Of a stretch of 21,857 nt of DNA, positions 1 to 4,794 are shown piece after piece. The stretch comes from a virus, in the IMG/VR virus record IMGVR_UViG_3300032325_000040, positions 1-21,857 of that record, one strand, 5' to 3'. The notes under the pieces are model-generated. The model made no database searches. It was not told the origin of the DNA and saw only the letters and a program-made list of their open reading frames with translations. The position numbers and the translations under genes were made by a program. Within the stretch, counting starts at the first letter, position 1. Every line of letters starts with the position of its first letter.

Positions 1-183
1 AGGAAGGGTGAGGTACTGGCAGTGCAAGTTACCGCTTCTGCTGTCAGTGACCGTATAAAAAAGATTATGGCCTCTGACACTCTAGCTTTGGTTAGAGATT
101 CAGGAATCAGGATTGAAGTACATGGCTGGCGCAAGTCAGCAAAGACCAACAAATATGTTTTAAGAATTGAGGATATATCATGA
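1..183 (+). CDS. C-terminal part of a small phage nuclease-like protein (5' partial)
   Basis: An open frame enters from the left edge and ends at TGA 181-183, giving 60 visible residues. The strand GEVLAVQVTAS is followed by a helix and then by RIEVHGWRKS, with the end YVLRIEDIS. From memory this resembles a widespread small phage family, often annotated as a VRR-NUC or Holliday-junction-resolvase-like (PD-(D/E)XK fold) protein, in which an acidic residue lies upstream of a GEVLAVQxT core. The upstream half that should carry the catalytic acid is outside the window, so activity cannot be judged. The stop overlaps the next start (ATGA), so it belongs to the plus-strand operon with the glycosyltransferase and methyltransferase. 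The family assignment is inference. Confidence 0.55.
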   Translation, partial: RKGEVLAVQVTASAVSDRIKKIMASDTLALVRDSGIRIEVHGWRKSAKTNKYVLRIEDIS

Positions 184-359
184 CACAACCACAACAAATT
201 CAGATGAGTCCAGAGTCTCTTTCCAAGGCGCAAAACAGTATTAATTACACCAACAACTTGGTAAACATGTCTCTGCAACAACTGTGGAATATTGCATACC
301 AAGCTGGCTTTGAAGATGCACAAGCAATCATGAGTACAGACAGAGGCGTTCAACAATGA
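180..359 (+). CDS. Hypothetical 59-aa protein between nuclease-like and glycosyltransferase genes
   Basis: This short frame starts at ATG 180, which overlaps the previous stop by ATGA, and ends at TGA 357-359, which overlaps the next ATG (356). That double coupling is the main evidence that it is real. The protein has a Gln-rich N-terminus (MTQPQQIQ) and a probably helical body with the segment LQQLWNIAYQAGFEDAQ. It has no membrane segment, cysteines or recognised motif. I do not recognise the family. Its position in a tightly coupled operon suggests it is translated in step with its neighbours. Confidence 0.6.
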   Translation: MTQPQQIQMSPESLSKAQNSINYTNNLVNMSLQQLWNIAYQAGFEDAQAIMSTDRGVQQ

Positions 360-1102
360 GCAAGGCTCACATCTTTGTAGCCACACCTATGTATGGTGGC
401 ATGACCACTGGCTACTACTGTCAGTCACTGGTCAACATGACTGCTGTGATGAGAGCCAACGACATAGACATGTCCTTCTCTTGCATGTTTAACGAGTCTC
501 TGATTCAGCGTGGACGTAATGCTCTTGCACATGGTTTCCTCAACAAGAAGGAAGCCACCCATTTAATGTTTATTGACGCAGATATTAAGTGGAATCCTGC
601 CGACATCATTCCAATGATTGAAGCTGACAAGGACATCATCTGCGGCATCTACCCCAAGAAAGAAATTAACTGGCATGAGGTAGAGAAGGCTGTCAAAGAA
701 GGTGTGCCTACTGACAAGCTCAAGACCCGCACAGGTAGCTTGGTGGTCAACCTTAAAGACTATCAAGGCACAGTCACAGTACCAGCACATGAGCCTGTAG
801 AAATCTTTAATGGCGGTACAGGGTTTATGCTTATCAAGCGTGAGTGCTTGGAAGACCTGTCAACCAAGATGGCAAGCTATATCAATGACGTTACCTTCCT
901 GTCAGGCGAAATCAAGCAAGACAAGATTGTGGAGTTCTTTGCCTGTGCTATCGAAGAAGGTGTAGGACGCTTGCTGTCAGAGGACTACTATTTCTGTCAG
1001 GAAGCACGTAGACATGGCTACAAGATTTACGCTGCTCCTTGGGTGGTTTTAGGGCATTTTGGAAGCTACCTGTTTGAAGGTGGCTTGATACCCGCTCCAT
1101 GA
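356..1102 (+). CDS. Glycosyltransferase-like protein (GT-A fold, DAD motif)
   Basis: The 248-aa protein begins with a beta strand typical of a nucleotide-sugar-binding domain (HIFVATPMYGG, residues 5-15). It has RGRNALAHGFL (52-62), then HLMFIDADIKW (69-79), where DAD at 74-76 matches the DxD metal and nucleotide-sugar motif of GT-A glycosyltransferases. CGIYPKK (96-102), a gly-rich NGGTGFMLIKR (152-162) and SEDYYFCQEARRHG (208-221) follow, the last fitting the (E/D)D acceptor-side motif of GT2-like enzymes. GHFGSYLF lies near the end. This order is common in phage proteins annotated as glycosyltransferases. The substrate is unknown: a host surface sugar, a virion protein or DNA are all possible. 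It is translationally coupled (ATGA) to the upstream 59-aa gene and to the downstream methyltransferase, so the two enzymes may act on one product. Confidence 0.75.
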   Translation: MSKAHIFVATPMYGGMTTGYYCQSLVNMTAVMRANDIDMSFSCMFNESLIQRGRNALAHGFLNKKEATHLMFIDADIKWNPADIIPMIEADKDIICGIYPKKEINWHEVEKAVKEGVPTDKLKTRTGSLVVNLKDYQGTVTVPAHEPVEIFNGGTGFMLIKRECLEDLSTKMASYINDVTFLSGEIKQDKIVEFFACAIEEGVGRLLSEDYYFCQEARRHGYKIYAAPWVVLGHFGSYLFEGGLIPAP

Positions 1103-1563
1103 CCATCTCTCTCGACCTTGGGTGCGGTGAAACAATCCGCAACCCCTATCTTGCTTTAACGGTGATAGGACTTGATATTCAGGACGCTGACCTGGCTATT
1201 GAGCCTATCCCTTATCCTAGTGACTGTTTTGACTTTGTAACGGCATACGACTTTCTAGAACACATTCCACGCCTCTTGTATGTCCCACAACGCAGATACC
1301 CGTTTGTGGAACTGATGTCAGAGATTTACAGGGTGATGAAGGTGGGTGGCAAGTTCTTATCTTCAACGCCAGCATACCCACATGCGCCAGCATTCCAAGA
1401 CCCTACCCATGTCAACATCATCACGCCTCTGACCTTTGCAGAATATTTTGATGATGAGAAGACCTGGGCTAAACAGTATGGGTTTAAGGGCAAGTTTCAC
1501 ATCAACAACATGCGCTATCACGGCCCTCACCTGATAGCAGAGTTAGAGAAGGTCAGCGTTTAG
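1099..1563 (+). CDS. Class I SAM-dependent methyltransferase (compact)
   Basis: The 154-aa protein starts almost directly at motif I: LDLGCGE (residues 5-11) is the SAM-binding loop. GLDIQDADL (24-32) carries the motif II acid that would bind the ribose. FDFVTAYDFLEHIP (about 44-57) matches the motif IV region of methyltransferase type 11 proteins, and VMKVGGKFLSSTPA (about 80-93) the following strand. Compared with usual type 11 enzymes (200 aa or more) it lacks an N-terminal region and is short, but the core is intact. The methyl acceptor is not visible. It overlaps the glycosyltransferase stop by ATGA, so sugar or glycan methylation is a reasonable guess. Its last 11 bases overlap the 3' end of a convergent minus-strand gene. 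Confidence 0.8.
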   Translation: MTISLDLGCGETIRNPYLALTVIGLDIQDADLAIEPIPYPSDCFDFVTAYDFLEHIPRLLYVPQRRYPFVELMSEIYRVMKVGGKFLSSTPAYPHAPAFQDPTHVNIITPLTFAEYFDDEKTWAKQYGFKGKFHINNMRYHGPHLIAELEKVSV

Positions 1564-1699
1564 CAGTACGTGCGCTTCTTACAAAGGCTTCTTTTGTAGG
1601 GTAACCCTCTTGACCTTTACGCTTGGGAGGCAGTCCTGCTGCTCTGCGTTGGTTAATGTTGTAGTACAAGCCACGTTGTGCTTTAGGTGTGTATGCCAT
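1553..1699 (-). CDS. Small basic hypothetical protein, 48 aa
   Basis: The ATG (1699-1697) overlaps the stop of the upstream DUF6321-like gene by one base (TAATG), and TGA lies at 1553-1555. The product starts MAYTPKAQRGLYYNINQRRA and ends EAFVRSARTAKR; it is strongly basic, with no cysteines or membrane segment. The pattern LYYNI followed by a Lys/Arg-Pro stretch and a terminal SARTAK is familiar from short phage proteins of unknown function. It is the last gene of the long minus-strand late block and runs 11 bp into the 3' end of the plus-strand methyltransferase gene. Function is unknown; nucleic-acid binding is only a guess from charge. Confidence 0.65.
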   Translation of the reverse strand: MAYTPKAQRGLYYNINQRRAAGLPPKRKGQEGYPTKEAFVRSARTAKR

Positions 1700-1926
1700 T
1701 ATCTGCAACCCCATCTCTTTCTTGCTGCTTTACCACGCTCGCCAGTCCATCCACTGCTTCTAGCGCAGAAAGACTTGTGACGAGGGCCTGATTTTGTAGG
1801 TGCTTTCAGGTTGCTACCTGTAGCCCTGTTTGCCTTTGCCCGACCCTTGGCAGTCAACCCGCCACCCGCTTTGACAGAAAGTTTCTCACCTCTGCCTACA
1901 GACAGGTTTGGAAATATCTTTTTCAT
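1699..1926 (-). CDS. DUF6321-like small basic protein
   Basis: The 75-aa protein has the sequence GGGLTAKGRAKANRATGSNL followed by KSFCARSSGWTGERGKAARKRW near the C-terminus. From memory these are the hallmarks of DUF6321 family proteins found in many phages and some bacteria. The signature Cys sits in SFCARS, and the rest is rich in Lys, Arg, Gly and Ala. No catalytic motif is known. Its ATG overlaps the endolysin stop (ATGA) and its own TAA overlaps the next start (TAATG), so it is expressed with the lysis genes. Its role is unknown; strong positive charge suggests binding to nucleic acid or membrane, which is inference. Confidence 0.8.
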   Translation of the reverse strand: MKKIFPNLSVGRGEKLSVKAGGGLTAKGRAKANRATGSNLKAPTKSGPRHKSFCARSSGWTGERGKAARKRWGCR

Positions 1927-2264
1927 CCTACATTCCTCTCAAAATGGGGGCAGTCAACAAGCGACTTAAAGTTTCCTCCCCACCTGTTTTTAGGATGTAA
2001 GGACTCCCAGTATGCGCCAAGCGGAGCAAGTATGCCTTTGTCCCAGATTATCTTGCCATCCTTAAAGAAGTTCAAGTCTATGGCACAGCGTTTCAAGTGA
2101 ATGGAGTTCATGGTCTTAGACCGACCTGTTTTGAAATAAATGGCCTGTTGTTCAGGTGTACGGGCAAGTTCCCCACCTGTAACGACAAACCCTTGTTCTG
2201 TAGCGTAAGTAATCAACTTACACATGTCTAGCAAGAATGCTGCTTGTTCTGTGTTGAGGCTCAT
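1923..2264 (-). CDS. Endolysin, M15-type L-alanyl-D-glutamate peptidase
   Basis: The 113-aa protein is a single zinc-peptidase domain that should cut the L-Ala-D-Glu bond of the peptidoglycan stem peptide at lysis. HLKRCAID gives His56 and Asp63 (H-x6-D), and DCPHFE gives Asp104 and His107 (D-x2-H). This matches the T5 endolysin arrangement of zinc ligands His66, Asp73 and His133 with catalytic Asp130. RTPEQQ (35-40) is also typical. There is no signal peptide or cell-wall-binding domain, so export must depend on the holin. Its start overlaps the stop of the holin gene just upstream (ATGA), and its stop overlaps the DUF6321-like start. The length fits small phage M15 endolysins. Confidence 0.92.
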   Translation of the reverse strand: MSLNTEQAAFLLDMCKLITYATEQGFVVTGGELARTPEQQAIYFKTGRSKTMNSIHLKRCAIDLNFFKDGKIIWDKGILAPLGAYWESLHPKNRWGGNFKSLVDCPHFERNVG

Positions 2265-2770
2265 TTCTTCCTCATATCTGCAAGTTTTTCGATTGTTCTG
2301 CCACCAAAATACGCACCCATGATAAGCATTCCCCAGTTACCAAGCAAGGTGACATAGCTTTCATTTGCGTTGTATCCAAAGGCAGACATCATGGCAAACA
2401 AGAAATAGCCTAGAAAGATGGCTATAAGGGACATAGGACGGATATTCTTGGACAGCCAAGAGTCAGATGACATATCCGCTTCCCACCTGTCTGTGATGTT
2501 GTCAGCGTCATTCTGTGCTGCTGCCGCCAAGACTTTCATCTCTTCCAGTTCTAGCTTGGCCTTCTCTATGCCAAGTTCTAGCAAATTCTCTTCATGCTCA
2601 AATTGCAACTGGCGTAGCTTGGAAACATCTTCGGGAGTAGGCGAGTCTGGAATCTTGACTCCAAGAGTTTTCTCTACCACTTCCTTGCCTTTAGCTTGAA
2701 TAGCACTAGATAGAAGGGTAAGACCGTTTTCGGCAAGACTACCTAGCAATGACGCAACTATTGGTATCAC
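2261..2770 (-). CDS. Holin, 3TM (gene-transfer-release type)
   Basis: The 169-aa protein has a weakly hydrophobic N-terminus (MIPIVASLLGSLAENGLTLL). A long charged helix, probably coiled coil, follows (about 50-90), then WLSKNIRPMSLIAIFLGYFL (105-124) and a further membrane segment (about 139-156, GNWGMLIMGAYFGG), ending in Lys/Arg. The SWLSKNIRP entry into the membrane helices is typical of the holin_3TM family (PF11351). The start is GTG at 2770, overlapping the preceding stop (GTGA). The gene sits immediately before the endolysin, as expected for a lysis cassette. Timing of pore formation would set the lysis time. Family identity is from memory but the context supports it well. Confidence 0.82.
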   Translation of the reverse strand: MIPIVASLLGSLAENGLTLLSSAIQAKGKEVVEKTLGVKIPDSPTPEDVSKLRQLQFEHEENLLELGIEKAKLELEEMKVLAAAAQNDADNITDRWEADMSSDSWLSKNIRPMSLIAIFLGYFLFAMMSAFGYNANESYVTLLGNWGMLIMGAYFGGRTIEKLADMRKK

Positions 2771-2937
2771 TTGTCTTCCTTTTCCTGCTTTGCTTGGTTT
2801 ATCAAGCGTTGAACCTGTTCCTGCTGTCGTTTAGTTTCCTTCTTAGCCTCAAGAATGTCAAGATACATGAAGCCCAAGATAGGCAAAAGCAGGGCAAAAA
2901 CTATCACCATGCTGAGAAAAGCTATCAAGAACCCCAT
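2767..2937 (-). CDS. Small single-TM coiled-coil protein of the lysis cluster
   Basis: Starting at ATG 2937 gives 56 aa: an N-terminal membrane helix (GFLIAFLSMVIVFALLLPIL, 2-21) followed by a charged Gln/Glu/Lys-rich coiled-coil tail (about 30-56). I chose this start because GAGGA lies at a good distance upstream and the overlap with the preceding gene is then only 13 bp. A GTG at 3060 would add 41 residues, including a Pro-rich stretch, but would overlap the neighbour by 136 bp. The topology (N-in anchor, coiled coil outside) resembles an inner-membrane spanin or a holin antagonist, but there is no partner lipoprotein with a lipobox nearby, so the function stays open. Its stop overlaps the GTG start of the holin. 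Confidence 0.6.
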   Translation of the reverse strand: MGFLIAFLSMVIVFALLLPILGFMYLDILEAKKETKRQQEQVQRLINQAKQEKEDK

Positions 2938-3464
2938 TTGGTTGTCCTCATTTGCCACAGGGCGAGGAACAGGAGGTGGAGGTATATAGTAACTATCATT
3001 ACCGCTCCGATTATTAGAGCTTTGTCTTGAAGATTGTTTAGCATTTGCTTTCGTTGCCACAACGCTCTCCTGTCCTTGGCCTCTTGCTCTAGCCTATCCT
3101 TTTCCTCTTCTTCTCGTAGTCTCGCATATTCTTCCTCAAACCTTGTCCACACCGCACCCAAGGCAGGGTCTACATGATAGATAAGAAACTCACGCAGTTC
3201 AACAGCTTGTCGCTCTAACTCTATTTGGTTAAAGACATTTTCTAAGGCTTGAGTTTTAAGCGATTTTGTTTTGGGAGGATTACGCTTTTGCTCCTCCGCT
3301 TCCTTCTTTACTTCTTCGTGCGCCTCAAAGAACTGACCTATGTAACCAGATATTTCCTTGGTTATCTTGTGCAGTTCACCACCAGTCTGCTTGATGTCTT
3401 TGTAAAGCGCAACCCCTTGCTTTATCGCCGCAATAGCGCCTAGAGCAAGGGTGAACGGGTCAAT
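2925..3464 (-). CDS. Lysis-region membrane protein, probable ATT start (179 aa)
   Basis: The frame is open from ATT (3464-3462), which directly follows the TAA stop of the upstream gene, to TGA 2925-2927. There is no in-frame ATG or GTG in the first 100 codons. Initiation at ATT gives MDPFTLALGAIAAIKQG, which looks like the N-terminus I recall from related phage proteins (MDPFTLALxA). A Shine-Dalgarno-like GAGGGG lies six bases upstream of that TAA-ATT junction. The protein has an amphipathic helical first half (VALYKDIKQTGGELHKITK), conserved-looking REFLIYHVDPALGAVWTRFE (91-110), a Glu/Arg coiled coil (110-145) and one membrane helix (about 149-170) with a short basic tail. A late TTG at 3161 would leave only 78 aa. 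The function is unknown; the position next to the holin suggests a lysis or envelope role. Confidence 0.7.
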   Translation of the reverse strand: MDPFTLALGAIAAIKQGVALYKDIKQTGGELHKITKEISGYIGQFFEAHEEVKKEAEEQKRNPPKTKSLKTQALENVFNQIELERQAVELREFLIYHVDPALGAVWTRFEEEYARLREEEEKDRLEQEAKDRRALWQRKQMLNNLQDKALIIGAVMIVTIYLHLLFLALWQMRTTKWGS

Positions 3465-3818
3465 TTACAACCCCTCACCTGGGGTCACATAAACCTCTGG
3501 AGTACCAGTTTCAGACACAAAGGTCACGTAAACAGGCGCAGTATTTGTTGATTGTGGGCCAGTAATAACCATGACGGTATCTGGTGGAACAATCACAGAA
3601 TAGCTTGGGGAGCCATTTGCTGGCAATGCTACGTTAGCAGTAGCACTATTGCTGATACGAAGATATACAGGCAAGCCAGCACCACCCGCAGGTTCATGAC
3701 TGACCAACATGTATTGCTGTACAGGGCTGTCTGAGTACAGAGTTAATTGCTGAATAGTTGTAGCAGCATTTAACTTGTACGTCTTGCCCATAGGCTGAAA
3801 AGCAATATTATTTGCCAT
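3465..3818 (-). CDS. Hypothetical beta-rich phage protein, 117 aa
   Basis: The protein begins MANNIAFQPMGKTYKLN and is mostly short beta strands rich in Thr, Val and Pro (for example YSVIVPPDTVMVITG and APVYVTFVSETG). It has no cysteines and no membrane segment. Such small beta-sandwich-like proteins in phage late operons are often minor virion components, but I do not recognise a named family. The start overlaps the preceding gene's stop by one base (TGATG). Its TAA is immediately followed by the ATT proposed as start of the next gene, so the two would be translated by re-initiation. Confidence 0.75.
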   Translation of the reverse strand: MANNIAFQPMGKTYKLNAATTIQQLTLYSDSPVQQYMLVSHEPAGGAGLPVYLRISNSATANVALPANGSPSYSVIVPPDTVMVITGPQSTNTAPVYVTFVSETGTPEVYVTPGEGL

Positions 3819-4033
3819 CAGTAAACCTTCCCACCGCCACCAGATGTTGGAGATTCTTTGCGAGTGAAGTAGTCGTTAGGCACGTTGTTTTTAAAGTTCC
3901 ACACAGCTTGGAAGCCACCTGCGGGGAGTTTGCCAGGGGTAAAGTCACCAGGTACACACATCTTGTTCTGTGTGATACCAGTTCCAATTTGACCCTGTAC
4001 TTTAGTTGTTTTGACTTTCGGAATCATTTCCAT
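3818..4033 (-). CDS. Hypothetical 71-aa protein
   Basis: The start ATG 4033 follows AAGGAG with a suitable spacer; a second ATG lies two codons later. The product begins MEMIPKVKTTKVQGQIGTGI and contains QAVWNFKNNVPNDYFTRKES and a Gly-rich end (GGGGKVY). It is basic and lacks membrane helices. It overlaps the upstream two-TM gene by 32 bp and its TGA overlaps the next ATG. I do not recognise the family. Good ribosome binding site and coupling argue that it is a real gene. Confidence 0.65.
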   Translation of the reverse strand: MEMIPKVKTTKVQGQIGTGITQNKMCVPGDFTPGKLPAGGFQAVWNFKNNVPNDYFTRKESPTSGGGGKVY

Positions 4034-4223
4034 GTTTTTTCTCCTTTATCCTCACTAGCAGATAGCTGAATATTACATAAATTGCAAGAGTTGTCACTCT
4101 CTCCCACTTGGGTTCCCACATCACCCAGCAGCCCATACCAAAGGAGGTGAGCAGAGCAAGAATGGTAATTAAGCGGTCGGTGATGACTCCCAACGCCAGA
4201 CGAATGATTGCGGTTGCTTCCAT
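4002..4223 (-). CDS. Two-transmembrane-helix small protein, 73 aa
   Basis: The start ATG 4223 has AGGA upstream. Two membrane helices are visible: about residues 16-35 (LITILALLTSFGMGCWVMWE) and 42-58 (VTTLAIYVIFSYLLVRI), with a charged C-terminal tail (KEKKHGNDSE). This is the size and topology of a class II holin, but it lies outside the holin-endolysin pair and a 3TM holin is already present. It may be a second holin, a pinholin-like or antiholin protein, or an unrelated membrane protein. The function is therefore open. Confidence 0.65.
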   Translation of the reverse strand: MEATAIIRLALGVITDRLITILALLTSFGMGCWVMWEPKWERVTTLAIYVIFSYLLVRIKEKKHGNDSESQNN

Positions 4224-4236
4224 AGATTTTCCTGTC

Positions 4237-4258
4237 TAATAATGGAATAACCATATTA
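4237..4258. repeat. Imperfect AT-rich palindrome in a 35-bp intergenic gap
   Basis: TAATAATGG, loop AATAA and CCATATTA form an eight-base-pair stem with one bulged A. It lies between the stop at 4259 and the Shine-Dalgarno sequence of the 4223 gene. This is one of the few spaces left between genes here. It could be an mRNA hairpin, a weak operator, or nothing; no T-tract follows. Confidence 0.4.
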
Positions 4259-4471
4259 TCATGTATCCTCGTCGTCGTCACCAAATAACCCTGAACCATA
4301 CCCTTCGTCAGCATCCTTCATCTTCAGTGCTTCTAGCTTCAAGGCACGGTCTATAACCTTCATCTTGTCGGTTATGGAGGCATTAGGGTCAAGCATGACA
4401 GTAGCCATCAACTCGTTGATAGCTTTCTCTAATGCAGGGTTGATACCCTTCTCAGCCTTCTTCCTGCTCAT
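4259..4471 (-). CDS. Hypothetical 70-aa phage protein
   Basis: The product begins [20 protein letters not shown] and has the segment LDPNASITDKMKVIDRALKL, followed by an acidic C-terminus (FGDDDEDT). It is mainly alpha-helical and soluble. I recall similar short proteins in phage late regions (NPALEKA...ITDKMKVIDRALK) but know no function. The ATG overlaps the stop of the upstream 58-aa gene (ATGA), so its translation is coupled. Size and helical build would allow a DNA-binding or adaptor role, but nothing in the sequence proves that. Confidence 0.7.
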   Translation of the reverse strand: MSRKKAEKGINPALEKAINELMATVMLDPNASITDKMKVIDRALKLEALKMKDADEGYGSGLFGDDDEDT

Positions 4472-4644
4472 CGCTTCATCTTGCGGGGAGTGGAGCGGGT
4501 CATGGGCTTGGCTTGCATCTTCATCATTTGACGGTTGTAGTCCTCAGAAGCACGAACCTCATTCTCACCACCTTGGCGAGCCATGCGGTCAATATCAGCT
4601 TGTGTGGCTTTACCCATAGATTGTTTACCGTATTGGTCTTTCAT
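4468..4644 (-). CDS. Small basic, Met-rich hypothetical protein, 58 aa
   Basis: The frame runs from ATG 4644 to TGA 4468-4470. The product begins [20 protein letters not shown], with eight methionines and a basic end ([11 protein letters not shown]). AGGACAG lies upstream of the start at a usable distance, and ATGA overlaps exist at both ends (with the 47-aa gene before it and the 70-aa gene after it). No membrane segment or known motif is visible. It is supported mainly by this tight coupling. Confidence 0.6.
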   Translation of the reverse strand: MKDQYGKQSMGKATQADIDRMARQGGENEVRASEDYNRQMMKMQAKPMTRSTPRKMKR

Positions 4645-4784
4645 GATTTTCTGTCCTTCCTTTTAACTTTACGTGCTGTCGAGAGTGCAATAGCAATCGC
4701 TTGCTTTTGCGGCTTACCTGCCTTCATCTCTCTACGAATGTTGGCAGAAATGGTTTTTTGACTACTACCTTGCTTAAGTGGCAT
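4641..4784 (-). CDS. DUF6496-like small basic protein, 47 aa
   Basis: The ATG at 4784 is preceded by AAGGAG with good spacing (another ATG five bases upstream is in a different frame). The product starts [20 protein letters not shown] and has [19 protein letters not shown] near the end. The KQAIAIAL(S)xAR signature with an MPLK(K/Q)GSS start is shared with short phage proteins often labelled DUF6496 or hypothetical. It is very basic. Its TGA overlaps the next start. Function unknown; a nucleic-acid-binding or packaged role is conceivable. Confidence 0.7.
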   Translation of the reverse strand: MPLKQGSSQKTISANIRREMKAGKPQKQAIAIALSTARKVKRKDRKS

Positions 4785-4794
4785 TTCATTCTCC

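Noticed and set aside
1598-1608. AGGGTAACCCT palindrome near the convergent junction as a terminator
   Set aside because: The stem is only five bases, has a one-base centre and no T-run on either strand, and lies within the 48-aa coding sequence.
2767-3464. Rz/Rz1 spanin pair in the two overlapping membrane-protein genes
   Set aside because: The overlap and the proline-rich stretch are suggestive, but there is no lipobox cysteine in either frame and the membrane helix of the larger protein is C-terminal, so a classical spanin pair is not supported.
4024-4314. 96-aa minus-strand frame overlapping the two-TM protein gene
   Set aside because: It lies almost wholly across the two-TM gene, the 71-aa gene and the gap, has irregular composition rich in His, Cys and Ser, and no ribosome binding site advantage; the two-TM frame has clear membrane helices and AGGA upstream.
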